DNA from: Actinobacteria bacterium UBA2184
Lineage (GTDB): Bacteria; Actinomycetota; Coriobacteriia; Anaerosomatales; Anaerosomataceae
Direction: 5' to 3'
Assembly: GCA_002328745.1 (NCBI GenBank)
Contig: DCVQ01000019.1
Location: 28,561 to 77,399, forward strand
Length of the DNA stretch: 48,839 bases
Shown here: positions 42,583 through 48,839 of the stretch, piece after piece
Layout: every line of letters starts with the position of its first letter
How positions within the stretch are numbered: the stretch's first letter is position 1
Made by a program: the position numbers and the translations under genes
Notes under the pieces: generated by a model
Told to the model about the DNA's origin: nothing
Database searches by the model: none
What the model saw: the letters and a program-made list of their open reading frames with translations, nothing else

Positions 42583-43488
42583 ATGCCGGAGGAGAGGCCC
42601 ACGAACGAGCAGCTGGTGGATGCGTTCGTCTCCTACCTCACGGTGGAGCGGAACCTCTCGCCCAGGACGGTGACCGCGTACTCCTCGGACCTGCAGGGCT
42701 TCCTCGCCTGGGCGGCTCGCAACGATCTTCACGTGCTCGATGCGGATCACCGGGCCCTGCGCCGCTTCCTCGCCGAACTCGACGCTGCGCGGTACGCCAG
42801 GCGCACCATCGCGCGTCGCCTTGCCGCGCTCCGTGCGTTCTACCGCTATCTCGTCACGCGCGGTCACGCCGAATCGAGCCCTGCTGCGCTGCTCGCGTCG
42901 CCCAAGGTGCCCCGCCACCTTCCGGACGTCGCATCCACCGACCTGATCGCGACGCTGCTGGACGCTCCGGATGCGACCACCCCGCGCGGGGCGCGGGACG
43001 CGGCCATCCTCGAGTTGCTGTACGCCTCGGGAGTCCGTGTCTCGGAACTGTGCGCCCTCGACGTCGCTGACGTCGATATCGCCGGCGGGCTCGTCCGGGT
43101 CATGGGGAAGGGGAGCAAGGAGCGCATCGTGCCGATCCACCCCGTGGCCGTGGGGCGCGTGCGCGCGTACCTGACCGGCGGTCGGCCCCGCCTCGGCAAG
43201 CAGCAGGATGGAGTCGCGCTGTTCCTGAACGCCCGGGGAACGCGCCTTACGGACGGGGGAGTGCGCAGGATGCTCTCAGGCCACCTCGCCGAGATCGGCG
43301 CGCGCCTATCTCTCTCTCCGCACGCCATCCGGCACACGTTCGCCACGCATCTGATCGAGGGCGGAGCCGACCTTCGGACCGTTCAGGAGCTTCTCGGTCA
43401 CGTTGCGCTGTCTACTACCCAGATTTATACTCACGTCAGCGCGAAACATCTGCGCGACGTGCACAGCGGGGCACATCCACGGGCCTGA
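42583..43488 (+). CDS. xerC: Site-specific tyrosine recombinase XerC
   Basis: XerC resolves chromosome dimers at the dif site, normally together with XerD. The N-terminal SAM-like DNA-binding domain (1-105) contains ERNLSPRTVTAYSSDLQGFL. The catalytic domain has Arg152 (ASGVRVSEL), Lys176 (GKGSKE), His247 and Arg250 (HAIRHTF), His273 (LLGH) and Tyr282 (IYTHVS). All key residues are present. It is 301 residues. Gene context (trmFO before, sigma factor and rpsB after) points to the housekeeping recombinase and not to a mobile-element integrase. Confidence 0.94.
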   Translation: MPEERPTNEQLVDAFVSYLTVERNLSPRTVTAYSSDLQGFLAWAARNDLHVLDADHRALRRFLAELDAARYARRTIARRLAALRAFYRYLVTRGHAESSPAALLASPKVPRHLPDVASTDLIATLLDAPDATTPRGARDAAILELLYASGVRVSELCALDVADVDIAGGLVRVMGKGSKERIVPIHPVAVGRVRAYLTGGRPRLGKQQDGVALFLNARGTRLTDGGVRRMLSGHLAEIGARLSLSPHAIRHTFATHLIEGGADLRTVQELLGHVALSTTQIYTHVSAKHLRDVHSGAHPRA

Positions 43489-43503
43489 CGGAGGCCGCAC
43501 ACG

Positions 43504-44295
43504 ATGAGATCCGACCCCAGAGCGGACCTCTCCGCGGTATGGGCAGCATTCAAGGCGCACGCAGACCCGGAGGCTCGCGAGAGCCTCATTATTGTGTATT
43601 CACCGCTCGTGAAGTACGTCGCCGGACGCCTGTCGTCCAGCCTTCCTCAGACCGTCGACACCGGTGACCTCATCTCCTACGGAGTCTTCGGACTCATCGA
43701 TGCAATCGAGAAGTTCGATCCCGAACGGGGGATCAAGTTCGAGACCTACGCGATCGCACGGATCAAGGGAGCGATCATCGATGAGCTCCGCGCCATGGAC
43801 TGGGTCCCCCGATCGGTTCGCAACCGGGCCCGCGAGATCGAGGCCGCGTACATCGCCCTCGAGAACAGCCTCCGGCGCGTTCCGTCCGACGCGGAGGTAG
43901 CCGCTGAGATGGGAGTCAGCGAGCGGGACCTGCAGGATATGCTCACACGGTTGTCGTACACGTCGGTCATCTCGTTCGAAGAGATGTGGGTGGGGGGAGC
44001 AGAGCGCGACGACCGCCAGGAGGGTGCGGGCGCCATCGCAGACGAACGCGCGGACGACCCCGTCCAGATCTTCGAGAGCGAGGAGTTCAAGTCCATACTC
44101 GCCGGCGCGATCGATCGTCTCCCCGAGCGCGAGAAGACCGTCATCGCGCTGTACTATTACGAAGGCCTGACGCTCAAGGAGATCGGTGCGGTGCTGGGCG
44201 TGACAGAGTCACGGATCAGCCAATTGCACACCAAGGCGGTCATCCGGCTCCGCGCGCGATTGCAGGCGAGCCAGACCGCCTCAACGCCCATCTGA
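43504..44295 (+). CDS. whiG: Sigma factor of the WhiG/FliA type
   Basis: This is an alternative RNA polymerase sigma subunit of group 3 (sigma-28). Region 2 (about residues 30-100, LIIVYSPLVKYVAGRL and GDLISYGVFGLIDAIEKFDP) recognises the -10 element, region 3 lies at about 110-160, and region 4 (about 210-255, LTLKEIGAVLGVTESRISQLH) recognises the -35. It has 263 residues, typical for WhiG. In Streptomyces, whiG also sits near rpsB and controls sporulation. In other relatives this type controls motility. Which applies here cannot be said. The gene begins 15 bp after xerC. Confidence 0.9.
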   Translation: MRSDPRADLSAVWAAFKAHADPEARESLIIVYSPLVKYVAGRLSSSLPQTVDTGDLISYGVFGLIDAIEKFDPERGIKFETYAIARIKGAIIDELRAMDWVPRSVRNRAREIEAAYIALENSLRRVPSDAEVAAEMGVSERDLQDMLTRLSYTSVISFEEMWVGGAERDDRQEGAGAIADERADDPVQIFESEEFKSILAGAIDRLPEREKTVIALYYYEGLTLKEIGAVLGVTESRISQLHTKAVIRLRARLQASQTASTPI

Positions 44296-44327
44296 CCGCG
44301 AACCACACGATCGGCAAGGAGATCTAC

Positions 44328-44924
44328 GTGCACGGACTCCGTATTCTCGTCGTTGAAGACACCGATCTGCTGAGACGGATGTACAAGGACCGGCTGATCC
44401 TCGACGGCTACGAGGTCTTCGACGCCCCCGACGGGCTCGCCGCCCTCGCAGTGCTGCGCGATCAATCCGTCGATCTCGTGCTGCTCGACCTGATAATGCC
44501 GCGCATGGGCGGACTTCAGGTGCTCGAAGCGATCAAGAACGATCCACGCACCAGCGCCCTTCCGGTGGTGATACTCACGAACCTGGGAGAGGAAGAGACG
44601 ATCGAGCAGGCTATGGCGCTCGGCGCCGTGGACTACCTCATCAAGAACGAGACACGTCCCGCCGACGTTTCTGAGAAGGTGCGCCTGACTCTCGAGGCGT
44701 TCGGGATGGGTCCGGCCGCCACCACCGCGTTCAGAGTGTTCCCCGACAAGACGCGAGGGGACATCGAGGGCCTCATCGCGGACGCGGGACTCAAGCGCAA
44801 AGGCTGGTGTCCTGCGTGCGAGCATGAGCTCGCGCTCGAGCTCGTGCCTGCCGAGGGCCGACAGGGGTGGTACGAGGCCCACTTCATCTGCCCGGGCTGC
44901 GGAAGAGACTACGCCGCCCAGTAG
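44328..44924 (+). CDS. Orphan response regulator with C-terminal zinc ribbon
   Basis: A 198-residue protein with a receiver domain (1-125) and no standard output domain. The phospho-acceptor is Asp54 (VLLDLIMPRMGG), with acidic residues at 10-11, Thr84 and Lys106 also in place. The C-terminal part carries Cys161, Cys164, Cys188 and Cys191 (CPAC and CPGC), the pattern of a zinc ribbon. AAGGAG at 44316-44321 supports GTG 44328. It starts 32 bp after the whiG gene and ends 32 bp before the predicted rpsB -10 box. No histidine kinase is in the window. It may control the sigma factor or bind RNA, DNA or protein through the ribbon. Function is unknown. Confidence 0.85.
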   Translation: MHGLRILVVEDTDLLRRMYKDRLILDGYEVFDAPDGLAALAVLRDQSVDLVLLDLIMPRMGGLQVLEAIKNDPRTSALPVVILTNLGEEETIEQAMALGAVDYLIKNETRPADVSEKVRLTLEAFGMGPAATTAFRVFPDKTRGDIEGLIADAGLKRKGWCPACEHELALELVPAEGRQGWYEAHFICPGCGRDYAAQ

Positions 44925-44933
44925 GGGAAACAG

Positions 44934-44962
44934 TTCCTCTGGCGGACCGGGTGTGGTATTCT
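44934..44962 (+). promoter_or_regulatory. Candidate promoter of rpsB-tsf
   Basis: An extended -10 TGG-TATTCT (TATTCT at 44957-44962) lies 17 bp after TTCCTC (44934-44939). Transcription near 44969 would give a leader of about 110 nt, long enough for S2-mediated autoregulation. Confidence 0.55.
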
Positions 44963-45007
44963 ACGCCCCGCTCTTATCACACACGCCCGTGGATCCCGCG
45001 CGAGGTG

Positions 45008-45024
45008 CCGGACGAATCGTCCGG
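45008..45024 (+). promoter_or_regulatory. Hairpin in the rpsB leader
   Basis: CCGGAC / GTCCGG with a 5-nt loop lies within the leader of about 110 nt. It may be part of a ribosomal-protein leader structure. This is an observation of pairing only. Confidence 0.35.
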
Positions 45025-45077
45025 TCGCAGCGGGAGATGAAGCGGGCGGAGGAAAAACCGAACAAGGAGGCACCACC

Positions 45078-45935
45078 ATGTCCGTTTCCATGAAGAACCT
45101 GCTCGAGGCCGGTGTGCACTTCGGCCACCAGACGCGCCGCTGGAACCCGAAGATGCGTCCGTACATCTTCACCGAGCGCAACGGGATCTACATCCTGAAC
45201 CTGCAGCGCACGCTTCGCGAGATCGACGCTACGTACACGTTCGTGCGCGATCTTGCTGCCCGCGGCGGTTCGGTGCTGCTGGTCGGCACGAAGAAGCAGG
45301 CGCAGGAGCCCATCCGCGAGGAGGCCGAGCGTTCGGGTCAGCCGTACGTGAACCAGCGCTGGCTCGGCGGCATGCTCACCAACTTCGTGACGATCCGTGG
45401 CCGTATCCGCCGGATGGTCGAGCTCGAGACCATGGAGGAGAGCGGCGCCCTGGCTATGCTGCCCAAGAAGGAGGCCATCCTCCTTCGCCGCGAGCTCGAG
45501 AAGCTGCAGCGCGACCTCACCGGCATCCGCGATATGGCGGGCCTTCCGGACGCGGTCTTCGTGGTGGACACGAAGCGTGAGGCCATCGCGGTCAAGGAAG
45601 CGCGCCGCCTGGGCATCCCGCTCATCGGTCTCGTGGACACCAACGCCGACCCCGATGAGGTCGACTACGTCATCCCCGGCAACGACGACGCCATCCGTTC
45701 GGTCAGCCTGATCTGCCGCGTCATCGCAGACGCTGCTCTCGACGGACGTCGCGCCGCAGGTCTTCCGGTTCCCGGCGAGGAGTTCGCTGCGGCGGCCCCT
45801 GCGCCTGTGGCCGCACCGATCGAGGCTGTGGTCGAGGAACCGGTCATCGCCGAGCCCGCCGCGGTCGAGGCACCCGCGGACGAGGCGCCGGTCGTCGCCG
45901 AGCCCGCCGCTGCCGACGAAGCGGTGTCCGAGTAG
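45078..45935 (+). CDS. rpsB: 30S ribosomal protein S2 with acidic C-terminal tail
   Basis: uS2 binds near S1 on the 30S back. Residues 1-232 are the conserved protein, including MKNLLEAGVHFGHQTRRWNP and the VDTNADPDEVDYVIPGNDDA segment. The last 50 residues are an Ala/Glu/Pro/Val-rich tail, giving 285 residues. AACAAGGAGG lies before ATG 45078. tsf follows after 74 bp, including a short CCGGC/GCCGG hairpin. The rpsB-tsf-pyrH-frr-uppS order is highly conserved. Confidence 0.97.
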   Translation: MSVSMKNLLEAGVHFGHQTRRWNPKMRPYIFTERNGIYILNLQRTLREIDATYTFVRDLAARGGSVLLVGTKKQAQEPIREEAERSGQPYVNQRWLGGMLTNFVTIRGRIRRMVELETMEESGALAMLPKKEAILLRRELEKLQRDLTGIRDMAGLPDAVFVVDTKREAIAVKEARRLGIPLIGLVDTNADPDEVDYVIPGNDDAIRSVSLICRVIADAALDGRRAAGLPVPGEEFAAAAPAPVAAPIEAVVEEPVIAEPAAVEAPADEAPVVAEPAAADEAVSE

Positions 45936-46009
45936 TCTTCCGGACCGTACCGCTCGCACCACCACGAAACGATGAACCGGCCTTCAGCGCCGGATCCAAA
46001 GGAGGACCG

Positions 46010-46921
46010 ATGGAAGTCACCGCCGCTATGGTAAAGGAGCTCCGCGAGATCACCGGAGCCGGCATGATGGACTGCAAGAAGGCGCTCGTCGAGACCGGCG
46101 GCGACATCGAAGCCGCAGTCGACGTGCTCCGCACCAAGGGCCTTGCCGACCTGGCCAAGAAGTCGGGCCGCGCCACCAACGAGGGCGTCATCGGCGGTAC
46201 CACCGCCGATGACGGCCGTGTGGGTGTCGTCCTCGAGGTCAACTGCGAGACGGACTTCGTCGCGCGCAACGCGACTTTCGGCGAGTTCGTGAAAGAACTC
46301 GCCACGCAGATCGCCGAGACCGCGCCCGCGGATGTGGCTGCGCTGTTCGCGCAGCCGTTCAACCCCCGTCCGGAGATCACGGTGGAGGAGCGTGTCGGCG
46401 AAGCAGTGAGCAAGCTCGGCGAGAACATGGGCATCGCCCGATTCGTGCGCTTCGAGACCTCCGAGAACGGCGCTGTCGCCGTGTACATCCACGGAGTCGG
46501 CAATATCGGCGTGCTCGTCGAGGTGAAGGCCGGCACCGCCGAGGCCGCGTCCTCGTCCGTGGTCGCCGGGTTCGCGAAGGACATCGCCATGCAGATCGCA
46601 GCCGCGGCGCCTGTGGCCGTTCGCCGCGAAGAGGTGCCCGCCGACGTCGTCGCCCACGAACTGAGCATCTACAAGGCCCAGGCCGCCGAGACCGGCAAGC
46701 CCGAGCCCATCCAGCAGAAGATCGCCGAGGGCCGCCTCGACAAGTACTACAAGGAGTTCTGCCTGCTCGAGCAGATGTTCGTGAAGAACCCGGATATCAC
46801 AATCTCGCAGTACGCCGCGCAGATCGCGAAGGAAGCCGGCGCGGCGGTCGACGTGGTCCGCTTCGTGCGCCTGGTGCTCGGCGAGACCAATCCCGATCCG
46901 AAGTCGTCCTGCTGCTGCTAG
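46010..46921 (+). CDS. tsf: Elongation factor Ts
   Basis: EF-Ts reloads EF-Tu with GTP. The start VTAAMVKELREITGAGMMDCKKAL and the core motif NCETDFVARN are typical. At 303 residues it has both core subdomains and a coiled-coil-like middle. The protein ends in SSCCC, three cysteines directly before the stop, which is unusual for this family. An AAAGGAGG site precedes ATG 46010. A very strong hairpin follows the stop. Confidence 0.97.
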   Translation: MEVTAAMVKELREITGAGMMDCKKALVETGGDIEAAVDVLRTKGLADLAKKSGRATNEGVIGGTTADDGRVGVVLEVNCETDFVARNATFGEFVKELATQIAETAPADVAALFAQPFNPRPEITVEERVGEAVSKLGENMGIARFVRFETSENGAVAVYIHGVGNIGVLVEVKAGTAEAASSSVVAGFAKDIAMQIAAAAPVAVRREEVPADVVAHELSIYKAQAAETGKPEPIQQKIAEGRLDKYYKEFCLLEQMFVKNPDITISQYAAQIAKEAGAAVDVVRFVRLVLGETNPDPKSSCCC

Positions 46922-46931
46922 GACGGTCGGC

Positions 46932-46970
46932 CCAACGAGGCGGTGCGATGCACCGCCTCGTTGGTCTATC
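46932..46970 (+). terminator. Terminator after tsf
   Basis: A perfect 15-bp stem CCAACGAGGCGGTGC / GCACCGCCTCGTTGG (46932-46946, 46950-46964) with a 3-nt loop, then TCTATC. It is the strongest hairpin in the window and ends the rpsB-tsf transcript. Confidence 0.85.
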
Positions 46971-46972
46971 AT
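46967..46972 (+). promoter_or_regulatory. Possible -10 box for pyrH
   Basis: TATCAT directly after the tsf terminator could act as a -10 for pyrH-frr-uppS. A matching -35 would fall inside the hairpin and is not seen. It may instead be only the tail of the terminator. Confidence 0.3.
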
Positions 46973-47024
46973 CACTCATGGGCCGTCCGGCCCCATGGGG
47001 ACCGATGTCGGACGAGGGAGGACC

Positions 47025-47759
47025 ATGGCGGGGTACCGGTACAAGCGCGTCCTACTGAAACTCTCCGGCGAGGCGCTCATGGGAGATGTCGGCTACGGCA
47101 TCGACCCGAAGATCCTCGATTCCCTGGCAGTCCAGCTCAAGGCCGTCTCCGATGATGGCATCGAGGTCGCCATAGTCGTCGGCGGAGGCAACATCTTCCG
47201 CGGCGTCGCCGCCTCGGCCAAGGGAATGGACCGCGCGCAGGCCGACTACATCGGCATGCTTGCCACGGTCATGAACGCTCTCGCGCTACAAGACACCCTC
47301 GAGTCTCACGGCGTCTACACCCGCGTGATGTCCGCTATCGAGATGAAGGACGTCGCCGAGCCCTATATCCGCAGGCGCGCGATCCGCCATATGGAGAAGG
47401 GCCGCACCGTCATCTTCGCGGCCGGGACCGGGAATCCGTACTTCACCACCGACACGACGGCCGCCCTGCGCGCCCTCGAGGTCCACGCGGAATGCATCAT
47501 GAAGGCCACGAAGGTGGACGGTGTGTTCGACGCCGACCCCAAGAAGGTGCCTGGCGCGAAGAAGTTCGACGAACTCGCCTACATCGATGTGCTGAACCTC
47601 GGCCTCAAGGTGATGGACAACACCGCCATCAGTCTGGCGATGGACAATAACCTGCCGATCATCGTGTTCAACATGGAACGCGAAGGCAACATAGCCGCGG
47701 CGCTCCGCGGGGAGCCCGTCGGGACGATCGTCCGAGGAGGATCCGATGTCCGTTCATAA
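47025..47759 (+). CDS. pyrH: Uridylate kinase
   Basis: PyrH phosphorylates UMP to UDP in pyrimidine nucleotide synthesis. It is an amino-acid-kinase-fold enzyme. KRVLLKLSGEALMG, the VGGGNIFRG nucleotide loop, the GTGNPYFTTDTTAALRA motif and KVDGVFDADPKK are present. It has 244 residues. ATG 47025 is chosen because GGGAGGA lies just before it. ATG 46995 in the same frame would add ten residues. It overlaps frr by 14 bp. Confidence 0.96.
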   Translation: MAGYRYKRVLLKLSGEALMGDVGYGIDPKILDSLAVQLKAVSDDGIEVAIVVGGGNIFRGVAASAKGMDRAQADYIGMLATVMNALALQDTLESHGVYTRVMSAIEMKDVAEPYIRRRAIRHMEKGRTVIFAAGTGNPYFTTDTTAALRALEVHAECIMKATKVDGVFDADPKKVPGAKKFDELAYIDVLNLGLKVMDNTAISLAMDNNLPIIVFNMEREGNIAAALRGEPVGTIVRGGSDVRS

Positions 47760-48303
47760 CCTGAAGGAAGCCGCCGAACGCATGGACAAGGCGGTCGCGT
47801 CGCTCGCCCACGAGTTCTCCGGCGTCCGCACCGGCCGCGCGTCGGGAGGCATCCTCGAGAAGGTCATGGTCGAGTACTACGGTGTCCCTACCCCGCTCAT
47901 GCAGCTTGCCTCGGTGAGCGCGCCCGAATCGCAGATGCTCGTCGTGGGGCCGTACGACCGCTCGGCCATGGCGGCCATCGAGAAGGCCATCCGGTCGGCC
48001 GATCTCGGCCTGAACCCGTCGAGTGACGGCACGCTCGTTCGCGTTCCCGTCCCGCCCCTCACGGAGGAACGCAGGCGCGAACTCGTGAAGCTCTGCAAGA
48101 CCTACGCCGAGGAAGCGCGGGTCGCGGTGCGCAACATCCGCCGTGACACGAACGACCTGTTCAAGCGCCAGGAGAAGGACCACGAGATCTCCCAGGACGA
48201 CCTGCATCGCTTGGAGGCGGACGTCCAGAAGGCCACCGACGCGCACATCGTCGAGATCGATGAGATGCTGAAGCGCAAGGAAGTCGAGATCATGGAGGTC
48301 TAG
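47746..48303 (+). CDS. frr: Ribosome recycling factor
   Basis: Frr splits post-termination ribosomes together with EF-G. The 185-residue protein has the three-helix bundle and hinge: GVRTGRASGGILEKVMVEYYG, then PLTEERRRELVKL and RRDTND. The start lies 14 bp inside pyrH, with GAGGAGG just ahead. uppS follows 6 bp after the stop. Confidence 0.97.
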   Translation: MSVHNLKEAAERMDKAVASLAHEFSGVRTGRASGGILEKVMVEYYGVPTPLMQLASVSAPESQMLVVGPYDRSAMAAIEKAIRSADLGLNPSSDGTLVRVPVPPLTEERRRELVKLCKTYAEEARVAVRNIRRDTNDLFKRQEKDHEISQDDLHRLEADVQKATDAHIVEIDEMLKRKEVEIMEV

Positions 48304-48309
48304 GACCTG

Positions 48310-48839
48310 ATGGCGGCGACACGGGCCTCCCTGGAGGCCTTCTTCTCTACCCGTGCCGACCGCGAGGTACTGGCGCGGTTCGACATCGAGACGGTGCCAC
48401 GACACGTCGCCGTGATCATGGACGGCAACGGACGATGGGCGGCTAAGCGTGGACTCCCGCGCGTCGCCGGCCACAGGGCGGGGGCGAAGGCCATCCGCGA
48501 ATCGATCGCGGCAGCCATCGAGCTCGGCATCGAGTACCTCACGATCTACTCGTTCAGCAGCGAGAACTGGCGTCGCTCGGCCGACGAGGTCGGCAGCCTC
48601 ATGCGGCTGTTCGTCGAGGTCCTCGAGCGCGAGTTCGACAACCTCATGCGCCAGGGAGTGCGCGTCTTGGTGATCGGCTCGGATGAGGGCGTCCCGCTCC
48701 AGACGATGGAGGCGTTCCGCCGGGCGGAGCAGGGGACGGCGGAGAACACGCGGCTCACGCTGGTGGTGGCGCTCAACTACGGCGGTCGCGCGGAGATCGT
48801 GAGCGCGGTGCGCTCGATAGCTGCCGATGCTGCGTCGGG
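48310..48839 (+). CDS. uppS: Isoprenyl diphosphate synthase (undecaprenyl pyrophosphate synthase type), 3' end cut by window edge
   Basis: UppS builds the C55 lipid carrier for cell-wall synthesis from isopentenyl pyrophosphate. The frame from ATG 48310 stays open to the end of the window. It reads HVAVIMDGNGRWAAKRGLPR with catalytic Asp38, then GHRAGAK, TIYSFSSENWRRS and LNYGGRAEI, all typical cis-prenyltransferase motifs. About 176 residues are visible of an expected 230-260. AGGA at 48302-48305 is just upstream. The first 30 residues are a poorly conserved lead segment. It follows frr as in most bacteria. Confidence 0.95.
   Translation, partial: MAATRASLEAFFSTRADREVLARFDIETVPRHVAVIMDGNGRWAAKRGLPRVAGHRAGAKAIRESIAAAIELGIEYLTIYSFSSENWRRSADEVGSLMRLFVEVLEREFDNLMRQGVRVLVIGSDEGVPLQTMEAFRRAEQGTAENTRLTLVVALNYGGRAEIVSAVRSIAADAAS

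Noticed and set aside
42583..43488. Tyrosine recombinase as sign of a mobile element
   Set aside because: Its neighbours trmFO, whiG and rpsB are core genes, there are no attachment repeats or cargo genes, and trmFO-xerC is a normal order.

Overview
The window is a strongly GC-rich, gene-dense bacterial chromosome segment made almost entirely of housekeeping genes. It carries 53 supported protein genes. Two are cut by the window edges: priA at the left and uppS at the right. All are on the + strand except rpmB and a small FmdB-type zinc-ribbon gene. I see no tRNA, rRNA, CRISPR array, insertion sequence or prophage. Gene order and content point to the Actinomycetota: a WhiG-type sigma factor next to rpsB, long acidic tails on S16 and S2, a coiled-coil gene between coaD and yceD, and C+ zinc forms of L28 and L32. 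The combination of FabK, FakA/FakB, TrmFO and an ADP-forming acyl-CoA synthetase suggests an anaerobic lineage such as the Coriobacteriia. That placement is inference, not a search result.

Layout. 1-5984: priA, def, fmt, rsmB, glpX (replication restart, start of translation, rRNA methylation, gluconeogenesis). 5997-8879: the FmdB-like gene (-), a secreted M23 peptidoglycan hydrolase, then a TPP-riboswitch-controlled thiamine unit thiT-thiN. 8954-16698: rpmB (-), diverging from asp23-fakA-fakB-recG-rsmD-coaD-coiled-coil gene-yceD, then rpmF with its own promoter and terminator. 16750-27202: a two-gene acyl-CoA energy module (fused ADP-forming CoA ligase plus a DRTGG/P-loop protein) placed directly before plsX-fabH-fabK-fabD-fabG-acpP-FMN oxidoreductase-fabF. 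27207-34384: rnc-smc-ftsY-lepB-ffh (RNA processing, chromosome organisation, SRP targeting, signal peptide cleavage). 34506-37557: rpsP-khpA-rimM-trmD-lepB2-rplS. 37642-44924: rnhB-yraN-comM-dprA, trmFO-xerC-whiG and an orphan response regulator with a zinc ribbon. 45078-48839: rpsB-tsf-pyrH-frr-uppS.

How the parts work together. The fatty-acid block lets acyl chains made by FabD/H/G/K/F on AcpP pass through PlsX to acyl-phosphate for phospholipid synthesis. FakA/FakB can feed scavenged fatty acids into the same acyl-phosphate pool, and the CoA ligase/DRTGG pair may connect acyl-CoA to ATP. No dehydratase (FabZ/FabA) or acetyl-CoA carboxylase gene is present here. Many neighbours overlap by ATGA, GTGA or TGATG, so translational coupling is probably widespread. 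The clearest promoters (good -35 and -10 boxes at 17 bp) precede rpsP and rplS. Two genes, rnhB and trmFO, look leaderless.

I did not find a clear new multi-gene system. The most unusual items are the REC-plus-zinc-ribbon regulator before rpsB, the acyl-CoA module that interrupts the common yceD-rpmF-plsX-fabH order, a second FabK-like flavoenzyme with a C-terminal four-cysteine motif, and the three-cysteine C-terminus of EF-Ts.
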